The position numbers were made by a program, and so were the translations under genes. From a virus: a stretch of 22,033 nt of DNA. Below, one piece after another: positions 6,861 to 14,551 of this stretch (the stretch's first letter is position 1; every line of letters starts with the position of its first letter). The stretch lies in the IMG/VR virus record IMGVR_UViG_2199352024_000011, positions 1 through 22,033 of that record; one strand, written 5' to 3'. The notes beneath the pieces are model-generated. The model made no database searches and had not been told where the DNA came from. It saw only the letters and a list, made by a program, of their open reading frames with translations.

Positions 6861-8086
6861 AGAAGCACCTTCGGTGAGCCCGTCGAGATCGCGCCGTAAA
6901 GCGGATCGGCGGGTCCAGGCACGGGCGAGGTGCTGCTGAAGGAGATCAAGTGCGGCGCGCCCGCGACGACGGCGTTGTTCGGCGGCGCACCGACGCCCGT
7001 CAGCGGCATGAGGGTAACGACCGTCCCGACGCCGCCCGATTGGACGAGGTCGCCCTGTCTCGCGGCGGCTTGCGTCGAGCCACAGAAGGCGAGCGACACC
7101 GGCACAAACCCCGCACCGCCCTTGCCCGCAAAGTGCGTGATGATCGGCATGGTGCGCGACCCTTCGATGAACTCGACGAGGACCTCGGCACCGGGTGTGA
7201 GCTCGGCGTGCGCGCCCGCGACACCTGGCCATTGCGCGATCGGCTGCACATCGGGGAGCCCGGCGGTCTTGCTGACCGCTTGCAGCTCGACGCGGCCGTC
7301 GACCGCCATCCTGATGACGCGATAGCGGTACTTGCCGTGCAGAGCCGCGTCGGTGGCGCGCTGGGCGATGCCTCGCAACAAGCCTGGGAGCCGCCCCGGT
7401 TCCTCGCCGCTACCGCCGCACCACGCCGTGACGCGGAACTCGCCGCCGTCGAGGTGCAGCTCGATGTCACGCACCGTCTGTGGGGCGTCTAGGCGCTCCG
7501 AAATGATCGAGCCGACCTGCAAGGCGCCCGGGTCGTCGACGGCGAGCGTGACGATGCGCGTGCGTGGATCGTGCGCGAGGACCTCGTAGCTCGTCGACGG
7601 GAGGGCGCTCGAAGGCCTCGAGCCCCCCTGCGTGACGCCGTCGTAGCCGACCCACCAAGCGACGCCGCCGATCACTTCCTCGAGCACGTTCGAGGCGAGC
7701 GCCGAGCGCCGCACGAAGTCGTTCCCTACGCGCTCAGCCGCCGGCACGAATGCGCCAAGCGTCTCACCTGCCTCGCGCGCTGCGTCGGCGGCGATGAGCT
7801 GCGCCTTGATGCCGGCGTCGTTGTGGTAGGCCTTCGCTCGCAGGTAGGTGCCCCATCCGTTGCCGCCAGCGACGACGCGGCATTTACGCTGCAGAGCGAA
7901 CTTGCCGTCGAACTGCGGGACCACCGTCCCCACAAGCTGCAGCGCGCCGAGCGTGATCGTGACCTGCCCGGCGAGGTCGCCGGCTTCTTCGAGTTCGAGG
8001 TCGGCGAACCATGGGCCGATGTTGCCCACGACGAGTCGCACGCTCACGAGGCGCTGACCGTTGACGCTGGCGAAGGCTTCGGTCAT
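6857..8086 (-). CDS. Fused baseplate hub and spike protein (409 aa), gpP/gp44-like hub with gp45-like OB domain
   Basis: This is probably the central hub plus membrane-piercing spike. Residues 1-240 resemble a tail hub: an N-terminal beta barrel (SVNGQRLVSVRLVVG, LELEEAGDLAGQVTITLG), a helical part (QLIAADAAREAGETLGAF) and a second barrel with a strand pair around 205-225. Residues 250-320 look like the OB-fold of Mu gp45 / gpV spikes: GKYRYRVIRMAVDGRVELQA, then AGLPDVQPIAQWPGVAG, TPGAEVLVEFIEGSRT and PIITHF. The C-terminal 90 residues include AARQGDLVQSGG, reminiscent of PAAR-type tip motifs. In Mu the hub (gp44) and spike (gp45) are separate genes; here one reading frame holds both, as in VgrG. 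The ATG overlaps the preceding stop by four bases. The hub part is less certain than the OB domain. Confidence 0.75.
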   Translation of the reverse strand: MTEAFASVNGQRLVSVRLVVGNIGPWFADLELEEAGDLAGQVTITLGALQLVGTVVPQFDGKFALQRKCRVVAGGNGWGTYLRAKAYHNDAGIKAQLIAADAAREAGETLGAFVPAAERVGNDFVRRSALASNVLEEVIGGVAWWVGYDGVTQGGSRPSSALPSTSYEVLAHDPRTRIVTLAVDDPGALQVGSIISERLDAPQTVRDIELHLDGGEFRVTAWCGGSGEEPGRLPGLLRGIAQRATDAALHGKYRYRVIRMAVDGRVELQAVSKTAGLPDVQPIAQWPGVAGAHAELTPGAEVLVEFIEGSRTMPIITHFAGKGGAGFVPVSLAFCGSTQAAARQGDLVQSGGVGTVVTLMPLTGVGAPPNNAVVAGAPHLISFSSTSPVPGPADPLYGAISTGSPKVLL

Positions 8087-8598
8087 GGCGCCGCCAACAG
8101 TTGAGCGATGCGATCGCTGTTCGTCTGGATCTCTTGCTCGACGGGATCAACGGGCGTCGCCGTCGAGCCTTCGGGCTTGGCCATCGTGAACTTGGGTTGG
8201 CGGAACTCGATAACCTTGAGCTCAATCGTCCACACGCCGTCATCGGCCTGCTCGGCCACGCCGACGCTCTCGATGACGATCGAGCGAATGCCGAGGTCCT
8301 CGAGCAGCGGATGCGCGATGTCGAGAGACCGCGCGCGCTTGCCGATCGGGGGCCGGTCGACGAGCGGACGGAACGCGTGCCAGTCGTCCCAATCCTGCGC
8401 GGTGTACAGCCAGAACTTGATCGAGAAGTGCGAGAGCTTGGTGCCGTGATAGAAGACGGTCGCGCCGGTCAGGCCGTAGCCCTGGCGTTCGTCCCACGCG
8501 CGCGGCGAGTCGGCGCCGATGATCTCACAGATACCCGGGGTGAGCTGACCACCGATCTTCGCTTGATCGACCGAGTTGTCGAGCGGGTTCCAGCTCAT
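8083..8598 (-). CDS. Baseplate hub adaptor-like protein (171 aa), between tape measure and hub
   Basis: This gene sits where Mu-like and T4-like phages encode the protein joining the tail tube to the hub (position of Mu gpN). The ATG (8598) makes a four-base overlap with the end of the tape measure gene. The central part, KLSHFSIKFWLYTAQDWDDW (about 54-73) and then LDIAHPLLEDLGIRSIVIES, is a beta-rich pattern common in tail proteins at this position. GVWTIELKVIEFRQPKF follows, then a Pro/Glu-rich tail. No LysM domain or catalytic motif is obvious. The same frame stays open upstream through out-of-frame tape measure sequence, giving a spurious 800-codon fusion; the ATGA overlap marks the real start. 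The role is inferred from position. Confidence 0.65.
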   Translation of the reverse strand: MSWNPLDNSVDQAKIGGQLTPGICEIIGADSPRAWDERQGYGLTGATVFYHGTKLSHFSIKFWLYTAQDWDDWHAFRPLVDRPPIGKRARSLDIAHPLLEDLGIRSIVIESVGVAEQADDGVWTIELKVIEFRQPKFTMAKPEGSTATPVDPVEQEIQTNSDRIAQLLAAP

Positions 8599-10485
8599 GG
8601 CTCCCCCGCGATCGGTGCGCCCATTTGAATCAGGGCGCCCTCGAGGATCTCCTCGAGCTTGCGCTTGATGTCTACGGCGAGGTCGTGCGGCTTGTCGCTC
8701 GTCGCGTGTACGTGCAGTTGATTGATCGTGACCGTCGTGCCGGTCGCAGTCTTGGCAGCTCTCGGCGAGGTCGAGCGCGACGTCGGCGCTGCCGACTCGG
8801 TGATTCGCGGTGCGCCGCCGGTCGGGTCGAGCGTCGCGCTGCGAGCCATGGGCGCGACGGGAGCTTCGACGATGCCGGCCACCGCTCGACGCGCGGCCGG
8901 TGCGCCTTGCTCGACGCCGACGGTCACGCCCGCCGGGATGGCAGCGCCCAGATTCTGAAACGCCTTCGACGGCGAGTGAATGCCGAGCGCGTCTTTGAAC
9001 GCCTGCGACGCCGCCTTGCCGATGTCCGTCACCGCGTCGACAACCCACTGCGCGCCGGACTTGAGGCCGCCAACGATGCCCTGCCAGATCGAGCGGCCGA
9101 GGTCGGTCCAGCCGATCTCCTTCCACAGCTGATACAGCAGCCTGCCGGTGTTGATCACCGCCCAGATCGCCGCCACGGCCAAGAGGAACGGCGCAGCGAA
9201 CACGACGGCAGCGGCACCGGCAACGATGAGCGCCGTAGCAAGCGCGGCCGCGGCGATGCTGCCCGCGTAGAGAGCGGCAGTGGCGAGGGTTGATTCCCTT
9301 GAACCCTTCCCCGCCGCCGCCAAAGGTGCGCTTGAACGCGGCCCGCACCTCCAACACGGCGATGATCATGCGCTGCGCGCCGAGGATCATGCCTTGGAAG
9401 AACCGTTTGACGATCGGCATCGTCGCGGTAACCGCGTCGACGAGCGGCTGCACGAGGAGCGTCATCAACTGCTTCAGGGCGCGGCCGCTGGCTGTCGACT
9501 GAGCGAACAGGTCGTTGACCGCCTTCTTCGCCTTGAGGAATGGCTCAATGTTCAGGCCGGAGAACAAGGCGGCGTTGGCCTCGCGCAGCTTCTCCGCCTG
9601 CACCGTGAGCGAGAGCATCTGCTTTTCTGCGATGCCGCCGAGGCGCGCCTTGACGTCGTCGGCGAGCTTGCGGACGGACTGACCGGTGAGCGCGGCGCTA
9701 GCGGCCCACCCCGCAAACCAGTTCGCCTGCTCCTCCCCTTGCGTCGACGCCTTGATCGCAACGCCCTCGAGCGCGGCCGACAGATTCTCGCCGCGAAGCC
9801 CCATGCGATAGAGCTGCTCGCTGTACGCCGCGATCTTGTCGCGCCCGAGCGCGCTCGACGCCGACACTCGATCGATCGCCTGCTGCATCTCGGCTGCGTT
9901 GCCGGCGGCGAGGCCGTACCACGTGCGGATCTTGGTAAGCCCCTCGAGTCGCAGCAGCTCACTGCGCCGCGCGTCCGCTTGAGCGACGCCGTAGCGCCCG
10001 AGTGCGTTGATCGCTGCGACGGTCCCGATGACGAGCGCTCCGAGCGCCGCGACGATTGCGAGAATGCCGAGCGCGATCCCACCGCCGCCCACTGCGACCG
10101 CCAGCGTGTGAAAGCGCGAGATGAGACCGCTCAGCGGACCGGGTAGCACAGCGCTTTGTTTCGCGAGCGCCGCGAGCCGAGCCTCAAAGCTGCGGCTCGA
10201 AACGCCCGTCTTGGCGAAGGTGCCGCCGAGCGCGAGGAAGCTCGACTGTGCTTCGGCGATTGCGCCCTTCTTCGCGGTGATTTGCTGTTGCAGCTGGCGG
10301 AACTGCTGGATGTTCACGACCGTCCCGCCCTGTAAGTTCTTCATCGCCTGCTGCATCTGCGAGAGCGCGCGCTTGTCGGCGGCGATCTGGTCGCCTAGCC
10401 GCTTGAGCGCACCGGCTGCGGAAGCCGCGGCGCCTGAGGTCTTATCCTCGAGCTCGATCGCAAACGTTGCAGTCTGATCCGCCAC
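8595..10485 (-). CDS. Tape measure protein (about 629 aa after correcting one +1 frameshift)
   Basis: Tape measure proteins set tail length and line the tube. The GTG start at 10485 is supported by GGAGTGAGGAC directly upstream. The N-terminus is helical with coiled-coil character (residues about 26-80, Gln/Ala-rich), followed by a hydrophobic stretch at about 127-163 and long helices to residue 388. After the frameshift at 9309-9312 the protein continues in the +1 frame with another hydrophobic stretch (AALYAGSIAAAALATALIVA). It then carries the tape-measure C-terminal motif ALGIHSPSKAFQNLGAAIPA and a GV.VGVEQG / VAGIV segment. With one base removed the gene is exactly 630 codons. Read literally, it loses its C-terminus. 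Length is modest, which would predict a fairly short tail, and it matches the gene order after the tail chaperone. Confidence 0.82.
9309..9312 (-). other. Frameshift point in tape measure gene (extra base in a 4-base G run)
   Basis: The upstream frame reads ...EVRAAFKRTFGGGGEGFKGINP and then becomes Arg/His-rich, non-phage-like sequence. Deleting one G from this run (minus strand GGCGGGGAAGGG) gives GGGGKGSRESTLATAALY..., which leads straight into the canonical tape measure C-terminal domain. No recognised +1 programmed slip sequence is present. Confidence 0.8.
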
Positions 10486-10489
10486 GTCC

Positions 10490-11142
10490 TCACTCCTTCG
10501 GCGGCGTCGTCAGTGCCTTGCGGATGTTCCGCAGCTCGGCGACCGCCTCGACCAACAACATCGCGCCTACGTACGCGCGCGCATCCTCCGACTCGAACTC
10601 GCTGGCCTTCCTTCCCAGCGCGGCAAGCACACACTCAGCGGCCACACCCAAACCCTCGTTGCTACGGGCCGCCGTCCGCAGCTCCGCTATTTTGCTGAGA
10701 CGTCCTCCGCGCGAACGCCCGCGAGATATGACACCGCGTCCGCGCAGCGGAGCAGCGTCGCAGGTAGCTCGTCCATGACGAGATCGAACACATCCGGCAA
10801 TGGGTGCACCAGACAGCCGCGCACCAAGCGATCGAGATCGACGGTCTTCAACGAGCCCTTGTCTTGGAATCGCTTGAAGGCGGCGGGGTGAGGCCGCTTG
10901 AGGATGATCGCACCCATGTCGGTCTTTACGACCGCGAGTTTCTTTCCTACTGGACCGTGCTCAGCCTCGGCCGCCTCGATCGCTTGGTCGTCGGCCAGGC
11001 TCTGCTTCTCGTCGGCGAGCGCTTCGTCGATGGCCCGCTGCGCTTCCCGAACGCGGCGCGCCTCGGCCAGCGCTGCCCGCTTCGCCCGCACCTCAGCGAG
11101 CTGCGCCGCCGTGTCGTCGTTCGGCTTCGACACCTCGGTCAT
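10490..11142 (-). CDS. Tail assembly chaperone, probable -1 frameshifted long product (about 217 aa)
   Basis: A -1 shift at the AAAA run just before the TAG stop (10690-10693) adds 66 residues that begin IAELRTAARSNEGLGVAAEC and end TTPPKE at a stop at 10490-10492. The extension looks like real protein: helical, acidic and basic in balance, with the segment ASEFESEDARAYVGAMLLVE. It exactly fills the otherwise empty 200 bases before the tape measure GTG. Phages with long tails commonly make a long chaperone by -1 slippage at this place (lambda gpGT, P2 gpE', Mu gp41-42 region), which supports the reading. The slip would be a single-tRNA Lys re-pairing on A-AAA with a UAG in the A site, not a classic heptamer. 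An independent GTG start at 10645 with GAGGG upstream is the alternative. Confidence 0.65.
10687..10693 (-). promoter_or_regulatory. Candidate -1 frameshift site (A-AAA-TAG)
   Basis: On the minus strand the sequence is GCA AAA TAG in the zero frame. The lysyl tRNA on AAA can re-pair perfectly one base back, while the UAG stop slows the ribosome. I did not see an obvious strong stem-loop directly downstream, although the following GC-rich stretch could fold. Confidence 0.5.
10687..11142 (-). CDS. Tail assembly chaperone, 0-frame product (151 aa)
   Basis: This is the short product of the tail chaperone pair, equivalent in position to Mu gp41, lambda gpG or P2 gpE. The ATG overlaps the tube gene stop by four bases. 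Residues about 10-65 are charged and helical (AQLAEVRAKRAALAEARRVR). The second half resembles chaperones of this class: VVKTDMGAIILKRPHPAAFK, VRGCLVHPLPDVFDLVMDEL and LLRCADAVSYLAG. The gene lies directly between the tube and tape measure genes, which is diagnostic. The reading frame stops at TAG, but the -1 frame continues with coding-like sequence to the tape measure start (see the extension entry). Chaperones of this type bind the tape measure to nucleate tube assembly and are not part of the finished virion. Confidence 0.78.
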   Translation of the reverse strand: MTEVSKPNDDTAAQLAEVRAKRAALAEARRVREAQRAIDEALADEKQSLADDQAIEAAEAEHGPVGKKLAVVKTDMGAIILKRPHPAAFKRFQDKGSLKTVDLDRLVRGCLVHPLPDVFDLVMDELPATLLRCADAVSYLAGVRAEDVSAK

Positions 11143-11618
11143 GGGCTCCCCTGCGACGAGTCAAAGAGCACGAGGTTGTTACGACGGATCAGCATCGCGT
11201 CGATCTCCACCTCTTCTTTGAGTGGGTCGGGGTTCTCTTCGTCGCTGCTCGAGTTGCCCGCCCACACGCAGCGTTCGATCGCGACCGTCATGGGCGTCTC
11301 GTCGGACTCGACGTATTGCACGATGATTTGGAACTCGACATCGCCATAGCTCAGTTGGTTGGCCGAGCGCGCGGCGAGCTGCAGGCGAACCGCCTGGACA
11401 CTGGACTTCCAACCCGTGAGCTTCACGGGCTCGATGGTGTACTTACCTCGCGACCGACCCCGCGGCGCGTGGTGGCGGCCCATGCCGTATGCCTTCACCC
11501 GCTCGCGCTTATCGGCGTAGGTGATGCCTGTGAAGCCGTAGAAGGGTTCTTGATCCACCTTGAGGATGATGCTTCCCCAGCTGAACTGATTGCCGTTGAC
11601 TCGAATCGCGTCAGACAT
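11139..11618 (-). CDS. Tail tube protein (159 aa)
   Basis: This is the likely inner tube subunit (Mu gpM / gp40-like position). It is encoded directly after the sheath and before the chaperone, the standard order. SD AAGGAG lies about eight bases before the ATG. The sequence is beta-rich with moderate length: MSDAIRVNGNQFSWGSIILK, FTGITYADKRERVKAYGMG, a long strand EFQIIVQYVES and an acidic loop SSSDEENPDPLKEEVEID. A conserved-looking Tyr-Gly-Phe-Thr-Gly-Ile stretch near residue 27 is common in tube proteins that share the Hcp-like barrel. It shows no clear signature beyond this, so position carries most of the weight. Confidence 0.72.
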   Translation of the reverse strand: MSDAIRVNGNQFSWGSIILKVDQEPFYGFTGITYADKRERVKAYGMGRHHAPRGRSRGKYTIEPVKLTGWKSSVQAVRLQLAARSANQLSYGDVEFQIIVQYVESDETPMTVAIERCVWAGNSSSDEENPDPLKEEVEIDAMLIRRNNLVLFDSSQGSP

Positions 11619-11629
11619 GCGCGCGCTCC

Positions 11630-13081
11630 TTACGCCGTCTGCACTTGCAGCGCGGGGTTGTAGAAACCGATCGTGAGGTTGATGAACTCCGGGTAGCCAA
11701 GCGGGGTAATGCGGGCGTCGCCGGTCAGCGTCTTCGTCGACAGCAGGTTGTCCGTGCGGCTCAGAGCGAACTGCACGTCGGATGCCTTGGGCTTGGCGAG
11801 CAGCAGGTCACTCATGGCCGTGCGGGCACCGTGCTCGATCTCGAGCGCCTCACTCTCGAGGATGAAGCCCGTGTTCTTGTTGACGCGGATCGGCCGATTG
11901 AGTCGGCGGATCATGAAGGCGCGCAGTGCGATCTCGCCGAGCGACATCACGCGGCGATGGGGTAGCAGTTGGAAGTCACTCCCGTCCGGCGAGAACATCC
12001 GCGGCCGATTGATGTAGACGCCTTGCAGACCGTCCCACGTGCGCAGCACTGCGTAGCGAGAATCGTCGAGCCCGGGATTGACCGACTCGTCGTGCTCATC
12101 GACGTTGCCGTTGCTGTCGCGAATCGAGACGCCGACGAGCGGCCCGAGGTTCACGTTTGCGGTGTCGACTTCCTCACTGACGCTCGCCTCACGCGCAGCG
12201 ATGGCGAAGGCAGTCGGCCGCTTGTATTTGCGACCGCTGACTGCGCTCGTGATCTTCGCAGCTCCCGAGCACAGCATCCCGAACAGCGTCGACTTCGCCG
12301 AAAAGATGGTGTCCATCGCCGTTTTGTAGGCGGACTCGCTCTCGGCGATGTTCGGCACGCGCATCGAGCCGATCCATGCGTGCGGCTTGCCTGCCGCTTG
12401 CATGCCGGCGATGGCGAGGTCGACTGCGTCGAACGTGGACGCAGTCAGCGCGCCGACGATGTGCACGAGCTCCCAGGATTGGATTGAGTTGCCGAGCGCG
12501 GTCAGTGCCGCCGTGATCTCAGTCGAGTTCCACATCGCTGCGGTCGCTCGCGCGGTGAACAAGTCGCCCGCGACGAGCGTGCCCGCGGCGATCGCCCAAG
12601 TGACGCCACCCGCGCCGGGGATGTCGATCGTCGTGCCGGTGCCGAGCGCGGTGACGCTGCCGTATGTTCGGCCGCCATCGAGGCTCAGCTGATAGGTGAT
12701 GCCGGCCGTCCCGCGCGTGCCTCCAGCCACGATCAGCAAGGCAAACTCATAGTCGTCATATGGGGTCGGCGACGAGGAGATCGTGACGACGCTCGTCCCT
12801 GTCGCGACCGAGGTGACCGCCGTCACCGACGCTGCGACGCTGTTGCCGGTGCGCGTGAGGAGCACGGCCTTGCCGGTCAGCTGGATGTACAGGCATGCGG
12901 CCTCGACAAGAGGCCCGGAGCCGAAGGTGGCCACCACATCTTTGACGCGCGCGTACGCCGCGGGCGCATTCACCGTGCCCGATGACGACACGCCGCACAG
13001 CGCGAACAGTCGCCCCGCGGTCGGCGGGAGAATGCCTAGCGCGCCATCCTGTTCTGTGATCGTAACCGCAGGCTGACTCAT
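11630..13081 (-). CDS. Contractile tail sheath protein (483 aa)
   Basis: This is the contractile sheath (Mu gpL / gp39 role). The N-terminal part (MSQPAVTITEQDGALGILPP) and the C-terminal core have the sheath layout: YAVLRTWDGLQGVYINRPRM, LPHRRVMSLGEIALRAFMIR, and the closing strand YPEFINLTIGFYNP. This C-terminal arrangement (arginine-rich start-up segment, helix, final beta strand to the next ring) is typical of sheath families such as DUF2586. Residues about 95-183 form an extra beta domain (YDDYEFALLIVAGGTRG, QLSLDGGRTYGSV) that probably projects outward. GAGG lies before the ATG. The length is close to that of Mu gpL. Together with the tube and tape measure genes it shows that the tail is contractile. 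Confidence 0.88.
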   Translation of the reverse strand: MSQPAVTITEQDGALGILPPTAGRLFALCGVSSSGTVNAPAAYARVKDVVATFGSGPLVEAACLYIQLTGKAVLLTRTGNSVAASVTAVTSVATGTSVVTISSSPTPYDDYEFALLIVAGGTRGTAGITYQLSLDGGRTYGSVTALGTGTTIDIPGAGGVTWAIAAGTLVAGDLFTARATAAMWNSTEITAALTALGNSIQSWELVHIVGALTASTFDAVDLAIAGMQAAGKPHAWIGSMRVPNIAESESAYKTAMDTIFSAKSTLFGMLCSGAAKITSAVSGRKYKRPTAFAIAAREASVSEEVDTANVNLGPLVGVSIRDSNGNVDEHDESVNPGLDDSRYAVLRTWDGLQGVYINRPRMFSPDGSDFQLLPHRRVMSLGEIALRAFMIRRLNRPIRVNKNTGFILESEALEIEHGARTAMSDLLLAKPKASDVQFALSRTDNLLSTKTLTGDARITPLGYPEFINLTIGFYNPALQVQTA

Positions 13082-13091
13082 GTTGACCTCA

Positions 13092-13643
13092 TCACGGCGC
13101 GTCGGCCGGTGAAACTGTGAGCGTGTCGGTTTGGTCGAGGGCGTCGACGGTGAGCACCGCGGTGGTGTCGACGGGCGCGGTGGCCGCGGGCTCGTCTGGG
13201 ATCATCGACTCGATTGAGCAGACGATGCGCAGCGCAGTGCCGAAGCGGCGTTCGTTCTTGTCAACGATCCAAGTCTCGGACTGGATCGCGAAGGTGCCGC
13301 GCGCGGCGAGATACACGGCGCGGTGCCACGCGTCGCGAAGGAGCCGCGTCGCCTTGTATTGGAGCAGCTCGTTCTCGGGGGCGGTCAGGTCGCTCGAGGA
13401 AATGATGACGTGGAAAAGCTCGCGCAGCGTGCCGATCGGCCGAGGGTTGCGGCCTGGATTGCGAGCGGGGCCGTCTTGCCCGACGCTGCCCGATGGGTCG
13501 CCGGGCACCCACGCGATGCGCGGGCGGAGAACTTGTTGCGCCGGCACGCGCCAACCGAAGAGATTGTCGCAGGTCGTGCCCTCGGCGGTGAACCGCGCGA
13601 CGACGTCGTTGTAGAGCTGCTCGAGCGCGAGGGTGTCAGTCAT
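13092..13643 (-). CDS. Probable tail terminator / neck protein (183 aa)
   Basis: The gene lies between the gpG-like morphogenesis protein and the sheath, where phages encode a tail terminator or head-tail joining protein (Mu gp37-gp38 region). I take the ATG at 13643, which overlaps the end of the preceding gene by eight bases; a GTG three codons upstream is also open, and neither has a strong SD. The protein begins MTDTLALEQLYNDVVARFTA, a helix typical of terminators. It continues with a loop rich in Gly, Pro and Arg (DPSGSVGQDGPARNPGRNPR), beta strands (LFHVIISSSDL, RFGTALRIVCSIESM) and a Thr/Asp-rich C-terminal tail. No catalytic motif was seen. The terminator assignment is inference from order and predicted fold. 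Confidence 0.55.
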   Translation of the reverse strand: MTDTLALEQLYNDVVARFTAEGTTCDNLFGWRVPAQQVLRPRIAWVPGDPSGSVGQDGPARNPGRNPRPIGTLRELFHVIISSSDLTAPENELLQYKATRLLRDAWHRAVYLAARGTFAIQSETWIVDKNERRFGTALRIVCSIESMIPDEPAATAPVDTTAVLTVDALDQTDTLTVSPADAP

Positions 13644-14037
13644 GCGCTGCACCCGTCGTCTGCTCGGTGAAGTGCCGCAAGAGCACGTCGCGGATCGCGC
13701 TCGCCATCTTCGCGGGGATCGCCTTCGTCGGGATGACCTCGCGAGTGACGCCGCCGCGGCCTCGGCCGAGGTGGTGACGCGCCTCCGGGCCGGTCAGGCG
13801 CACGAAGACCGTCGTGTCAACCGCGACCACCGCCACCGCCTTCGCAGCGCCGGTGAGGGGCCGGTCGCCGTCTTTGGTGAGCTTCCAGGGTTCACCGTCG
13901 GGCGTCGTGCCGGCGGCGATGGTCCGTTGCAGCTCGGTCTCGACCGCGCGCGCGACGTCCGGCGCAGCCTGCTTGCCGAGATCGGGAAGCTTCTTGATCG
14001 TCGCGATCATCGCGTCGAGCTGGTCGGAGCCGCTCAT
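13636..14037 (-). CDS. Phage virion morphogenesis protein, Mu gpG-like (133 aa)
   Basis: Members of the gpG family join head and tail during assembly. The ATG at 14037 overlaps the preceding stop by four bases. The N-terminus is helical (MSGSDQLDAMIATIKKLPDL), followed by ELQRTIAAGTTPDGEPWKLT (residues about 34-53), the recognisable pattern of this family: an alpha helix, then G..PDG..W..L. A basic loop (RHHLGRGRGGVTREVIPT) and a C-terminal helix ending HFTEQTTGAAHD follow. It is encoded between the gp36-type connector and the putative terminator. In Mu the gene order differs slightly, so this could be a gpG or a gp37 analogue. The frame is also open upstream of 14037, but that part is out of phase with the real gp36-type gene. 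Confidence 0.72.
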   Translation of the reverse strand: MSGSDQLDAMIATIKKLPDLGKQAAPDVARAVETELQRTIAAGTTPDGEPWKLTKDGDRPLTGAAKAVAVVAVDTTVFVRLTGPEARHHLGRGRGGVTREVIPTKAIPAKMASAIRDVLLRHFTEQTTGAAHD

Positions 14038-14522
14038 GTGAACGTGCCTCCGCCGTTGCTGTCCTCGTTCACGCCGACGCGGCGCTGTGCGTCGGTGAAC
14101 ACGTAGGGCGACTGCTCGCTGTAGGCGCGCGGACCGCCCTTGCTGATGCCGCTTGCGGTGAGGTCCGCACGAAGCGGCAGGTCGAAGAGACCGTCGATTG
14201 CGTCGGCGGCCTCTTTGATCTCGGCGATCGCGGTGTCCCGATCCGCAACGTACATGCGCCCTTGCGCATCGGTTGGGTCGTAGCCGCGCTTGCGATACGC
14301 GGACTCCGTCACGATCTTCGCCAGCCACCCCTGTACGCAGATGGGGGCTGGCAGGTCGAACGGGACCGCGTAGCGCTTTGAGAGCCTCGCATCGATCCGC
14401 GCGCTCTCGAGCGTGAGCTGCGTGAGCGTCCACCCAGGCGACACAGCCTCGATCTCGTCGACGAACCCGCTCGGCATGACCGAGAGGTTCTTGAACTCGA
14501 CGAGTGTGAGGTAGGCCGCCAT
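14034..14522 (-). CDS. Mu gp36-like head-tail connector (DUF1320 type, 162 aa)
   Basis: This is a connector or head completion protein. It begins MAAYLTLVEFKNLSVMPSGF and continues with a helical core: ESARIDARLSKRYAVPFDLP (about 40-59) and ICVQGWLAKIVTESAYRKRG, then YDPTDAQGRMYVADRDTAIA and EIKEAADAIDGLFDLPLR. The pattern of an Arg-Tyr-x-x-P-F helix, a helix with Tyr-Arg-Lys-Arg-Gly, and a helix before ADLTASG is characteristic of the gp36 family. It sits directly after the major capsid gene, matching Mu. The ATG at 14522 has no strong SD; the capsid stop is 30 bases upstream. The confidence is high for the family and moderate for the precise role in the neck. Confidence 0.8.
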   Translation of the reverse strand: MAAYLTLVEFKNLSVMPSGFVDEIEAVSPGWTLTQLTLESARIDARLSKRYAVPFDLPAPICVQGWLAKIVTESAYRKRGYDPTDAQGRMYVADRDTAIAEIKEAADAIDGLFDLPLRADLTASGISKGGPRAYSEQSPYVFTDAQRRVGVNEDSNGGGTFT

Positions 14523-14551
14523 GGGATGATCGCTCGCGCGTCAGCACAAGC

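Noticed and set aside
6860-7232. A 294-residue version of the Ala-rich protein starting upstream at 7232
   Set aside because: The upstream 124 residues overlap the hub-spike gene out of frame and are Arg-rich; the ATG at 6860 with the four-base overlap is the real start.
8083-10485. A continuous 800-residue protein covering tape measure and the next gene
   Set aside because: The middle third is out-of-frame noise (Arg/His/Gly-rich), while the other frame in the same stretch carries the tape measure C-terminal motif, and an ATGA overlap marks the start of the separate downstream gene.
11350-11430. A tRNA-like start (GCCATAGCTCAGTTGGTTGG) on the plus strand
   Set aside because: Only the A-box-like part matches. 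No closing acceptor stem, anticodon arm or T-arm of the right form follows, and the segment is coding sequence for the tube protein.
13636-14547. A 303-residue version of the gpG-like protein starting at 14547
   Set aside because: The first 170 residues would be antiphase to the well supported gp36-like gene and are Arg/His-rich; the ATGA overlap at 14037 gives the natural start.
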